24,524 bases of DNA from a virus: positions 1 through 24,524 of the IMG/VR virus record IMGVR_UViG_3300028045_000092; one strand, given 5' to 3'. Position 1 is the stretch's first letter; the number at the start of each line of letters is the position of its first letter. A program made the position numbers and the translations under genes. The notes beneath the pieces are model-generated. The model searched no databases, was not told where the DNA came from, and saw only the letters and a list, made by a program, of their open reading frames with translations. This document shows, piece by piece, positions 1-7,625 of the stretch.

Positions 1-2
1 CG

Positions 3-3000
3 ATATTGTCTCTAGATGAGATCTTAAGCTACTTCACAGGACTAGATTTAACTTCAACTATGGAAAAGATATCTGGAATAGTTGATGCCGCTACAGGTGT
101 GGCTTGGTCATTAACTAAGCTTTCTGTAGTAAGCTCTCTACTTCTTCCTGCGGCTGCTTTGGCAATTGTCGGGGCGGTAGGCTTGCTTGCTGGTGCCGCA
201 GCACTTGGCATACTGTCTCCCGGAATTGCTGCATTCGCATTGGCAACAGTTGCTCTAGACGCACTCTTAAGCTTTGCCACGGGAAGAGATTTAACTTCAA
301 CTATGGAACTGACATCTGGTGTCGTTGATGCTGCTACAGGTGTGGCCTGGTCGTTAATTAAGCTTTCTGTAGTAAGCGCACTGCTTCTTCCTGCGGCTGC
401 TTTGGCAATTGTCGGGGCGGTAGGCTTGCTTGCTGGTGCCGTAGCACTTGGCATAATAACGCCTCCAATTCTTGCATTCACAGGGGCAATATTCGTTTTA
501 GGCGCAACCTTAGACGCCATTGCAGGATTAGATTATATAATTTCAGTGACAGAAAAGATGTCTGCCTTAGTTAATGCAACTATGGGATTTGCTTGGGCGA
601 TAATTAAATTCTCTGCCGTTGCTACAGCCCTTGGTGCCATGGCTATATTTGCTCCCATACTTGGAATAGCCTTGGCGGCGGGGGCTGCGGCTCTGTGGGC
701 CATGATGAAGGGCTTTATGGCATTTTCTACTGTTACTGTTTTATTTGGAAAATCTTTTGACGCTATTGGAGGCATAGATGAAGCTGTTAACATAACAGAA
801 AAGTTAGGCGAGTTTGTTGGTGCCATTCAAAGCTTTGTTTTTACATTACTGAAATACTCCGCCGTTGTTGCAGCCCTTGGTGCCTTGTTTGCGTTTGCTC
901 CCATGCTTGGAGCGGCCCTATTGGCAGGTACTGTGGGACTATTCGCCATGATGAAGGGCTTTATGGCATTTTCTACTGTTACTGTTTTATTTGGAAAATC
1001 TTTTGACGCTATTGGAGGCATAGATGAAGCTGTTCACATAACAGAACAAATGGGAGCGTTTGCAGATGCAATTACAAGTTTTGCAGTTTCGGTTATGAAG
1101 TTTTCTGCACTGGCTGCTTTATTGGGCGGAATGACACTAGCGGCAGGATTGGTCGGAGGAATTTTAGTAGGAACCGGCACAGCAGCACTGATGGGGCTTT
1201 CAACTGGGCTGGTGGCTTTTGGAATGGTACTGAAAAGTTTTGCAGATAAAATGGGATCAACATCTGAAGTAGAAGATACAGCAAACAAAATTGTAGCAAT
1301 AGCAAAAATGTTTTCAGTAGTGCCGGAAATAATGAACGTGCTTATAAATTCAATAACTCCAATGGTCTCCAAGAGAATGTTTGGATTAATGGCAGCACCT
1401 GCTGAAAAGTTAAACGGTGAAGCTATAAAGAAATTTTCTGATTTCTTTATAGGCGTATCTAAAATGATGAGAGACGGCATAATAGACCCTGTAAAAGAGA
1501 ATCTGGCTGATGCGGGAGAAATAAAGGATGTAACTAGCAAAATTCTTGGCATGGCACAAATAATTGATGTAATACCAGGGATGATGGACAATGTTGTTAA
1601 TGGTATAATCCCCATAATTGAAGGATCGCTCTTTTGGTCTTCACCTGCCGACAAACTAACCGACACGGTCATGGCTGATTTTAAGAAGTTCTTCACAAAA
1701 GTAGGAACGTTCTTGCGAGACGGCGTAGTCACTCCTATAAGGAATAACTTTGCAGATGTAGCAGAAGTGGAGAAAGTCTCTAGCATAATTGTTGCTTTGG
1801 GATCAATGGTAAGCGTTATCCCCAAAATGATGGATGATATAGTTAACGGTATAATCCCCATACTTGAAGGATCTGGCTGGTGGTTTTCAGGACCGGATTT
1901 GACTGACACGGTCATGGCTGATTTTAAGGAGTTCTTCACAAAAGTAGGAACGTTCTTGCGAGACGGCGTAGTCACTCCTATAAGAAATAACTTTTCAGAT
2001 GTAGCAGAAGTGGAGAAGGTCTCTAAAATAATTGTTGCTTTGGGATCAATGGTAAGCGTTATCCCCAAAATGATGGATGATATAGTTAACGGTATAATCC
2101 CCATAATTGAAGGATCTGGCTATTGGTTTTCCTCAGGACCTGCCGACAAACTAACCGACACGGTCATGGCTGATTTTAAGGAGTTCTTCACAAAAGTAGG
2201 AACGTTCTTGCGAGACGGCGTAGTCACTCCTATAAGGAATAACTTTGCAGATGTAGACGAAGTGCAGAAAGTCTCTCAAATAATTGTTGCTTTGGGATCA
2301 ATGGTAAGCGTTATCCCCAAAATGATGGATGATATAATTAACGGTATAATCCCCATACTTAAACCAGGACTTTTTTCAGACTCGCCCGCTGAAAAATTAG
2401 AATCGAAAATGTGGGAATTTGCTGACTTCTTTGAAGGAGTGGCACTTTTCTTGCGATACGGCGTAATCTCTCCTATAAGGAATAACTTTGCAGATGAAAG
2501 CGAATTGAAAACAGTTTTAGGTATGATGAATACAATGTCGTTTTTGATTGCTAACATCCCCGGTTTCTTGGAGAGTCTATCAATGTCCATAACTGGACTA
2601 GTGGAATCAAAAGGATGGTTTGGCTTAGGTGCAAGTCCTATGCAAGAGATTGCTGCGAAAGTAGTGACATTCTCTAGTTACTTCCAAGCCATTGGAGTTG
2701 CATTGGGGGAAGGAGTTGTACGTCCAATAAGAGACTACTTCCCAAAACCAAAGCAACTTAACACTGCGTTAAAACAACTGGACTCCATGGCATCACTGGT
2801 TGCTGCAATTCCTGATTTCTTGATTCGTATCAATAGTTCTATAGGAACCCTAGTTGATGGTACCTGGTGGAAGGCTTTCACCCAGAATCCTATGGGCACG
2901 ATGACTAAGAAAATACAACTATTTTCCGGTTACTTCCAAGCCATTGCCACTGCATTGGGGGAAGGAATTATTGATCCAATAAAAGATTATTGGCCAAAGC

Positions 3001-5153
3001 CAAAGGAAATTAAGACAGTTGGAAAACAAATAGATCAAATGGAAAAGGTTATCAAAAAACTTCCTGGTTTCTTAGAAAGCCTAGACGAGTCAGTCGGAGA
3101 TTTCTTCCTTGGCACATGGTGGAAGATGTCAAGTCTATACAACAGAACAAGCGTATTTGCTGATTATTTTAAATCTATTGCAGTATCAATAAATGATGGA
3201 CTAATACAGCCAATCCACAAAGAATGGCCAAAATCAAAAGATATAAAGGAAGTCGGTAAGAGAATAGACGAAGTTCAGAAAATTGTTGAAACGCTCCCAA
3301 GTTTCTTGGAGTCTCTAACAACTGTCGTTGAAGAATACGTCGATGGAGGATGGTGGGAAAATGACAAGATTGCTGGACTCTCTTCTAAAGTAGAAGTTTT
3401 TGCTGCTTATTTCGAAAACATTGCAGCAGCTTTAGATGATGGCCTTCTAAAACCAATACAAAAGTGGCCAGAATCTTCTAAAATAGAAGAAATAGGCGAA
3501 AAACTATCCACTGTTGAAAGTGTAATATCTGAACTGCCAAGCACACTGCAATTGTTAACAGATTCTATGCAGAGTCTAGAGAATGGAGCATGGTGGGATT
3601 TGCAGTTAGATAAAGAAAAACAAAAATATATAGACTTCTTTTCAAGTACGGGAAGTTTCATTGTTGATTCGCTAATAAATCCAGTAAACCTATTGCCTGA
3701 AACATCGGCCATACAAGAATCCATAACTAGAATCGAATTAATATGTGAAATATTTAATAAGTATGCGGAAGCGATGTCTTGCATGGCAGAAGCTTCTAAG
3801 AACTTATCTTCTACTGAGCCTATCGATTTAACTGGAATGGAAAATGTTGGAGACGCAATCAAGAACGCCCAGCCAGCAATAAGTAGCATGTTGGAAGGGG
3901 CACAGGTAAACGAAACCACCTTGTTCCCAAAAGACTATCGTGATCCTGCATCATTGACACAAGAGGAACTAATGATGCAAAAAACTGGAGCACAGGTAAA
4001 CGAAACCACCTTGTTCCCAAAAGACTATCGTGATCCTGCATCATTGACACAAGAGGAACTAATGATGCAAAAAACTGGAGCACAGGTAAACGAAACTACA
4101 ATTGCAGGAACAGATGAAAGCAATGAGTCATTGAAACGACTTACGACAGTTTCTCCAGAAAATGATCCCCGATTGAAATCTAATGCTTGGCATCAGAGGT
4201 TGTTAGAGCAGCGAAATCGTCCTGAAAGAGTTGGTCCTGCGGCTGTGGAGTCTCAGTCGCAACAGATGCTTGTTAATCAAACTGGAATGACTCCAGAACA
4301 ACAATTAGAGAAATTTGGACATGCAAGGTCAGGAAGAAAATTTGAATCCGACCCTATCGATAAGCAAATAAGGGCTAATCAACTCGCTACAGACAAGGCA
4401 CGTAGAGCCGCCGAAGGATACAGCCCTGCTCGTGGTGGTATTCAAGAAAATTTAAAGGTTGAAGAAAATCCATTCGATAAGCAATACCCAACATCTAAAG
4501 ATTGGGATAAGCAATACCCAACATCTAAAGATTGGGATAAGCAATACCCAACATCTAAAGATTGGGATAAGCAATATCCAACATCTAAATCTTGGGATGA
4601 GAAGTACGCTAATAGGCGGGAAATAGGAGCAATGGCAAAAGGAGGCGATTTCTTAACTACAGGCGCACAACTGTTGTTGGTTGGAGAAAAAGGCGCAGAG
4701 AGAATTAGTGTAAAACCAGCCGATCAAGTTGCCAATCTAGAGAAGAAAGCATTCGAACACTCTGAAATGACTTCTAAATCGGCAGCTTCTGTCTTGAACG
4801 TACCATCCTCAGTCAGAGCAGTAAATGCACAGCCAAAACCACTCTCAGACGTTCACGAAAGGGTAAGGCAACAATATGCAACAGAAGATGAAGGAAGTAA
4901 AAACAAATCCAAAGACATGGCAGAAATAGCTAGTGCGAGCAACAGCCAAGTTAGTCTCCTTGAAAAATTACATGAAGACAACCAACAGTTGCTTAAAGCG
5001 ATTGAAGGTAAAAGCCAGCCTGGCCGTAGTGAAGGAAACTCACAGGCATCAACTAAAAACAATCAAAAACCACTAAGTAGCCCGAAATATGGAAATTGGC
5101 AATATGGAAAAATGGGTCAAAATGCAAGTAGACAAATACTTACTCCTGGTTAA
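3..5153 (+). CDS. Tail tape measure protein, 5' end outside the window
   Basis: The reading frame is open to the left edge; the first possible start inside is TTG at 6, but the gene probably begins upstream. At least 1715 residues (numbered from the TTG) are present. Residues about 12-416 form five hydrophobic units spaced 81, 81, 82, 82 and 79 residues, each opening with a G-x-D motif. Residues about 417-1235 form ten amphipathic units with a (D/E)G-x-x-x-PI core and often a WW pair. Short tandem repeats follow at 1299-1364 and 1491-1535. Near residue 1543 is the motif GGDFLTTGAQLLLVGEKGAE, typical of the C-terminal part of phage tape measure proteins. The role is to set tail length and, in the family, to leave the tail and help DNA cross the inner membrane; the hydrophobic units fit that. 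Gene order (next to tube adaptor and LysM-like protein) supports the call. The near absence of long coiled coils is unusual, so another large tail protein is a minor alternative. Confidence 0.85.
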   Translation: MLSLDEILSYFTGLDLTSTMEKISGIVDAATGVAWSLTKLSVVSSLLLPAAALAIVGAVGLLAGAAALGILSPGIAAFALATVALDALLSFATGRDLTSTMELTSGVVDAATGVAWSLIKLSVVSALLLPAAALAIVGAVGLLAGAVALGIITPPILAFTGAIFVLGATLDAIAGLDYIISVTEKMSALVNATMGFAWAIIKFSAVATALGAMAIFAPILGIALAAGAAALWAMMKGFMAFSTVTVLFGKSFDAIGGIDEAVNITEKLGEFVGAIQSFVFTLLKYSAVVAALGALFAFAPMLGAALLAGTVGLFAMMKGFMAFSTVTVLFGKSFDAIGGIDEAVHITEQMGAFADAITSFAVSVMKFSALAALLGGMTLAAGLVGGILVGTGTAALMGLSTGLVAFGMVLKSFADKMGSTSEVEDTANKIVAIAKMFSVVPEIMNVLINSITPMVSKRMFGLMAAPAEKLNGEAIKKFSDFFIGVSKMMRDGIIDPVKENLADAGEIKDVTSKILGMAQIIDVIPGMMDNVVNGIIPIIEGSLFWSSPADKLTDTVMADFKKFFTKVGTFLRDGVVTPIRNNFADVAEVEKVSSIIVALGSMVSVIPKMMDDIVNGIIPILEGSGWWFSGPDLTDTVMADFKEFFTKVGTFLRDGVVTPIRNNFSDVAEVEKVSKIIVALGSMVSVIPKMMDDIVNGIIPIIEGSGYWFSSGPADKLTDTVMADFKEFFTKVGTFLRDGVVTPIRNNFADVDEVQKVSQIIVALGSMVSVIPKMMDDIINGIIPILKPGLFSDSPAEKLESKMWEFADFFEGVALFLRYGVISPIRNNFADESELKTVLGMMNTMSFLIANIPGFLESLSMSITGLVESKGWFGLGASPMQEIAAKVVTFSSYFQAIGVALGEGVVRPIRDYFPKPKQLNTALKQLDSMASLVAAIPDFLIRINSSIGTLVDGTWWKAFTQNPMGTMTKKIQLFSGYFQAIATALGEGIIDPIKDYWPKPKEIKTVGKQIDQMEKVIKKLPGFLESLDESVGDFFLGTWWKMSSLYNRTSVFADYFKSIAVSINDGLIQPIHKEWPKSKDIKEVGKRIDEVQKIVETLPSFLESLTTVVEEYVDGGWWENDKIAGLSSKVEVFAAYFENIAAALDDGLLKPIQKWPESSKIEEIGEKLSTVESVISELPSTLQLLTDSMQSLENGAWWDLQLDKEKQKYIDFFSSTGSFIVDSLINPVNLLPETSAIQESITRIELICEIFNKYAEAMSCMAEASKNLSSTEPIDLTGMENVGDAIKNAQPAISSMLEGAQVNETTLFPKDYRDPASLTQEELMMQKTGAQVNETTLFPKDYRDPASLTQEELMMQKTGAQVNETTIAGTDESNESLKRLTTVSPENDPRLKSNAWHQRLLEQRNRPERVGPAAVESQSQQMLVNQTGMTPEQQLEKFGHARSGRKFESDPIDKQIRANQLATDKARRAAEGYSPARGGIQENLKVEENPFDKQYPTSKDWDKQYPTSKDWDKQYPTSKDWDKQYPTSKSWDEKYANRREIGAMAKGGDFLTTGAQLLLVGEKGAERISVKPADQVANLEKKAFEHSEMTSKSAASVLNVPSSVRAVNAQPKPLSDVHERVRQQYATEDEGSKNKSKDMAEIASASNSQVSLLEKLHEDNQQLLKAIEGKSQPGRSEGNSQASTKNNQKPLSSPKYGNWQYGKMGQNASRQILTPG
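699..1046 (+). repeat. Pair of 102-bp near-identical direct repeats, 246 bp apart
   Basis: Bases 699-800 and 945-1046 differ by a single base (a/c at the codon after GAAGCTGTT). The sequences on either side are clearly more diverged although they belong to the same protein units. This points to a recent duplication or gene conversion limited to this block. Confidence 0.85.
1662..2360 (+). repeat. Three near-identical copies of a 243-252-bp unit
   Basis: Copies begin at 1662, 1905 and 2157 with GACACGGTCATGGCTGATTT. They differ at a handful of bases plus small in-frame insertions at the junctions (the GSLFW / GSGWW / GSGYW segment). They encode the units with the core DGVVTPIRNN. A fourth, more diverged copy follows to about 2600. 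Confidence 0.9.
3901..4096 (+). repeat. 90-bp tandem repeat, two full copies plus a partial third
   Basis: Copies start with CACAGGTAAACGAAAC at 3901, 3991 and 4081. The first two are identical over 90 bp; the third keeps only its first 16 or so bases. They encode a 30-residue unit starting AQVNETTLFPKDYRDP. Period 90 keeps the reading frame. Confidence 0.95.
4476..4610 (+). repeat. 30-bp tandem repeat, four copies plus a degenerate fifth
   Basis: Copies start with GATAAGCAATA at 4476, 4506, 4536 and 4566 and encode DKQYPTSKDW. The fourth has three base changes, and a degraded fifth (DEKYANRRE) begins at 4596. The copies abut without spacers. They lie in the hydrophilic segment just before the conserved C-terminal motif of the tape measure protein. 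Confidence 0.95.
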
Positions 5154-5189
5154 ACCGTAATCCCGCCTAAATTTATTATAATTCACAAC

Positions 5190-5197
5190 AATAAATA
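5190..5197 (+). promoter_or_regulatory. Possible T4-type late promoter
   Basis: AATAAATA lies in the 72-base gap between the tape measure gene and the next gene, 29 bases before its ATG. It differs at one position from the T4 late element TATAAATA and fits the looser NATAAATA form reported for T4-like cyanophages. In AT-rich DNA such octamers also occur by chance; the intergenic position is the main support. Confidence 0.4.
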
Positions 5198-5225
5198 ACT
5201 CTATTAAATCAAAGGAAAAGAAGAT

Positions 5226-5768
5226 ATGCCAAAAGGAACAACGCCTAGTGGGCAATTGATAAATTTAAGAGATTGTTATATTTTCGTACCAAATTTTGGG
5301 AGAGTCGAGCTAAACAATTTACCAGATATCAGTGATGGCAAGAGTGCTGCGTATAATGACGAATCACCAATTGGTAGATCTTTTCCTTTAAAAACTTATT
5401 CCCATTCAGAGAATCGTGCAATTTCAATGCAGCTTCATTTTTATGTTGGTAAAAGAAGTGACATTGTACTTAACCTCGAATATCTTAGAGCACTTGAGAG
5501 TTGTGTTTATCCGAGAGACCAAGTAGCAGGTGCGGCAAATGCACCATTTGTTCCTCCTCCTATTTGCAGAATCAGATGCGGGAAACTACTTGCAGATACA
5601 GAATTGTGCTGCATTCTGAAAAGCTACAGCGTAAAATTTCCTACAGATGTAGCTTGGGATTCAGATTTTTATACTCCCTATAAGTTCGACGTAGATACTA
5701 GTTGGGAAGTCGTTTATAAAAGTTCAGATTTACCCGGTCAAGGCAGAATATTAAGTTCAGGGAGATAA
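5226..5768 (+). CDS. Baseplate tube / tail tube initiator-like protein (CIS-tube type)
   Basis: This 180-residue protein starts at ATG 5226, preceded by AAAGGAAAAG. The central part (YNDESPIGRSFPLKTYSHSE, then RAISMQLHFYVG, then a PP-x-C-x-I-x-CG strand pair and a closing strand near residue 165) follows the layout of the contractile injection system tube/adaptor family (Afp7-like) and of P2 gpU or T4 gp48/gp54-like baseplate tube proteins. These form a ring that joins the hub to the tail tube. Position between the tape measure and the LysM-like gene agrees. No signal peptide or membrane segment is seen. The family assignment is by motif and synteny, not by full alignment, so the T4 counterpart is left open. 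Confidence 0.6.
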   Translation: MPKGTTPSGQLINLRDCYIFVPNFGRVELNNLPDISDGKSAAYNDESPIGRSFPLKTYSHSENRAISMQLHFYVGKRSDIVLNLEYLRALESCVYPRDQVAGAANAPFVPPPICRIRCGKLLADTELCCILKSYSVKFPTDVAWDSDFYTPYKFDVDTSWEVVYKSSDLPGQGRILSSGR

Positions 5769-5771
5769 AAG

Positions 5772-6095
5772 ATGGCAGTAGGTATAACAGAAACAGACTT
5801 CAGACCTTCAAGATACGTAAGCTCCTTGAGCAGATATCAAGGAAGCAAGGTGATTTACTGGAGTGATAAAAATTATCTAACATTCGAGACTTACAAAAAG
5901 CCAATTCATGTAAATAGTAATCAAGATATGTTTACAGTAATTAGTCCAAGTCAAGAGTTTAGACCAGATAAAGTTTCTCAAGATATGTATGGGATTCCTG
6001 ATTTTTGGTGGAAAATAATGGAAGTAAATAAAATTAAAGATGTATTTGATTTTAGGGCAGGATTGAGCATAAGATTACCAGGCGGAGTTTACTAG
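5772..6095 (+). CDS. LysM-like baseplate protein (gp53 / gpX type)
   Basis: This 107-residue protein has its ATG 4 bases after the previous stop; GGAGA at 5761-5765 overlaps the end of the previous gene, indicating translational coupling. The C-terminal half shows the LysM-like pattern of phage baseplate proteins: RPDKVSQDMYGIPDFWWKIM, then an asparagine, a short variable stretch and G-x-x-I-R-LPG at the end. In T4 the equivalent gp53 clamps the wedge to the hub; in P2 and PBSX gpX and XkdP sit in the same gene position just before the hub gene. No cell-wall role is implied: the domain here is structural. The assignment as gp53 rather than gpX cannot be settled from the sequence. Confidence 0.7.
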   Translation: MAVGITETDFRPSRYVSSLSRYQGSKVIYWSDKNYLTFETYKKPIHVNSNQDMFTVISPSQEFRPDKVSQDMYGIPDFWWKIMEVNKIKDVFDFRAGLSIRLPGGVY

Positions 6096-6102
6096 GAGAA
6101 AA

Positions 6103-7611
6103 ATGGCAAATAGTGGTTGCTTAGTTGGATGCATCAACGATTATACATGCGGTGGTTTACGAAGCTCGGTTGTAGACTTTGAGGATGTAGTTGCGCCATG
6201 GGTGAAAATGTATTTTGGAGATGATCAAACAACGGCAATAACGGTTGGAAACGAATCTCAACCACAGTATGGAAACACTGCAATTATAAAATCTTTTCAA
6301 TATGGAAGATCAGATGGAACCACAACAGAAGTAGAAATAATAGATGAACAAGGTGGCAATTTTAATAGGTTTGTAGATAAAATAGCAAAATGTATAGGTC
6401 AGATCGATGGCGGTAGTCCTTATGGCCATGTTGCTTTTGAATTTGGATGGACTGCTTCAAATTGCACGGGTTTAGAAGGTGGAAATCTAGGTACGCCCGG
6501 AACGGGCGGCGGAAGCGGTGGATCGCTTATGAGGTCACAGAGACTTCAGGGTATGCTTATAGACATTGAAGTGTCTTTTGAAAATGGAGTGGTCAAATTT
6601 CGATGCACCTTGACAGATTTGGTGCAAACTATATTTGTGTCTAGAATTGATGAAACAAAGGGAGACGATGATCAACCGATACCATTGAAGCAGGCCATCC
6701 TAGAATTAGCCAGAACCCCTGCGCCGGGTTTTGACGTTAGTTTCGAAAAACCAGATGGAACAACATGGGATTTTCTTGATAAACCCGTTTCGAGGTTTGA
6801 TGCAGATGGTCAAAACAAGTTGTCAATCATATCAAAATGGCTTGAGCCTTTTGTAACTAAAGATGGCAAAGGCATTGTTCCAATGTGGGATGATGTAAGA
6901 AATTTGTTAGTTTTACAAGAAGACATGACTCCCGACTGTGACGAAACAGTTAGTTGTTCAGGAAACCATATTGGGACATTTATTGTAAACGGTGGAAGAT
7001 GTAGTCCGGTAATAAGTTTTTCTCCAAAGATTAACTTTGTTGTTGCGTTTTCTACAAAGGCTTCAGGAGGTGGCACATCTGGTCAGGATGCAGCACCAGA
7101 AACCAAAGAGGAAGGAGAAACGTGTCCAAAACAGCCAAAACAAGTAGGTGTCCAAGAATCGTCCGGGCCGGTAACCCAGGCGGCGGAGAATGTCTTCGGA
7201 CCAAAAGAAGCTCTTTCCAAATCAAACAAAGCCCAAATCTCGCAGGCGAAAGCCAATGGAGTAATACAACTAGTACCAAGCGCAATCACAGCAGAACTTA
7301 CAATTGTAGGAGATCCAAGAATTGTTGGCTTTAATGTAGTAGGAAAATTCGTTGCTATAGTCGTTATAAATCCATTTCACATATTTGGGGACAAAGGGTG
7401 TGGGGATTGGCTCGCAATGCCAGGATGCAATGAAGTTTTAAGCAATAAAAATTGGTTAATACAGGGATTTGATCATCAGATAAAAGAAGGATCATTTGTT
7501 ACTACATTAAAGTTGCTGCTGGCCACTCCAGGAAATGAACTCTCCAATGAAAACAACTTTGGAGCAAGCAGCAACGGATACAGGCCACCAGATATATGTA
7601 GTGCTAATTAA
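6103..7611 (+). CDS. Baseplate hub protein (gpD / gp27-like), cysteine-rich
   Basis: This 502-residue protein starts at ATG 6103 with TAGGAG overlapping the previous stop codon. Gene position (after the LysM-like protein, before the OB-fold spike) and size match the trimeric hub of contractile tails (P2 gpD, T4 gp27, PBSX XkdQ). A glycine/serine linker (GTPGTGGGSGGS, about residue 130) is probably a loop between strands. The middle has the hub-like element LSIISKWLEPFVTKDGKGIV, and the C-terminal part has strands ending WLIQGFDHQIKEGSFVTTLK, which resembles the closing strand of gpD-type barrels. About 13 cysteines by hand count, three within the first 18 residues, is far more than in the neighbouring wedge proteins. 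The call rests mainly on synteny plus these weak motifs. Confidence 0.65.
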   Translation: MANSGCLVGCINDYTCGGLRSSVVDFEDVVAPWVKMYFGDDQTTAITVGNESQPQYGNTAIIKSFQYGRSDGTTTEVEIIDEQGGNFNRFVDKIAKCIGQIDGGSPYGHVAFEFGWTASNCTGLEGGNLGTPGTGGGSGGSLMRSQRLQGMLIDIEVSFENGVVKFRCTLTDLVQTIFVSRIDETKGDDDQPIPLKQAILELARTPAPGFDVSFEKPDGTTWDFLDKPVSRFDADGQNKLSIISKWLEPFVTKDGKGIVPMWDDVRNLLVLQEDMTPDCDETVSCSGNHIGTFIVNGGRCSPVISFSPKINFVVAFSTKASGGGTSGQDAAPETKEEGETCPKQPKQVGVQESSGPVTQAAENVFGPKEALSKSNKAQISQAKANGVIQLVPSAITAELTIVGDPRIVGFNVVGKFVAIVVINPFHIFGDKGCGDWLAMPGCNEVLSNKNWLIQGFDHQIKEGSFVTTLKLLLATPGNELSNENNFGASSNGYRPPDICSAN

Positions 7612-7625
7612 TATGGAATGTGAAA

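Larger units (their letters stand above)
39..3710 (+). repeat. Tandem array of about fifteen 79-84-residue units in the tape measure gene
   Basis: Unit starts at residues 12, 93, 174, 256, 338 and 417 were found by aligning the G-x-D openings. The ten following units are marked by successive cores such as DGIIDPVKENLAD, DGVVTPIRNNFAD, YGVISPIRNNFAD, EGVVRPIRDYFPK, EGIIDPIKDYWPK, DGLIQPIHKEWPK and DSLINPVNLLPE. The period is about 240-250 bp throughout, though sequence identity falls off toward the right. Confidence 0.85.

Noticed and set aside
1034-2104. 356-residue open frame on the minus strand
   Set aside because: It lies wholly inside the repeated tape measure gene; the openness is repeated along with the repeat units, its product is low-complexity S/T/I/P-rich, and no ribosome binding site or homologous motif is seen. 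The same holds for the other antisense frames at 29-520, 533-826 and 3407-3919.
4476-4610. 30-bp direct repeats as a possible CRISPR array
   Set aside because: The copies abut directly without spacers and code in frame for DKQYPTSKDW within the tape measure gene.
7122-7334. 70-residue + strand frame inside the hub gene
   Set aside because: It is an out-of-frame shadow of the hub coding sequence, with no ribosome binding site and no recognisable protein character.
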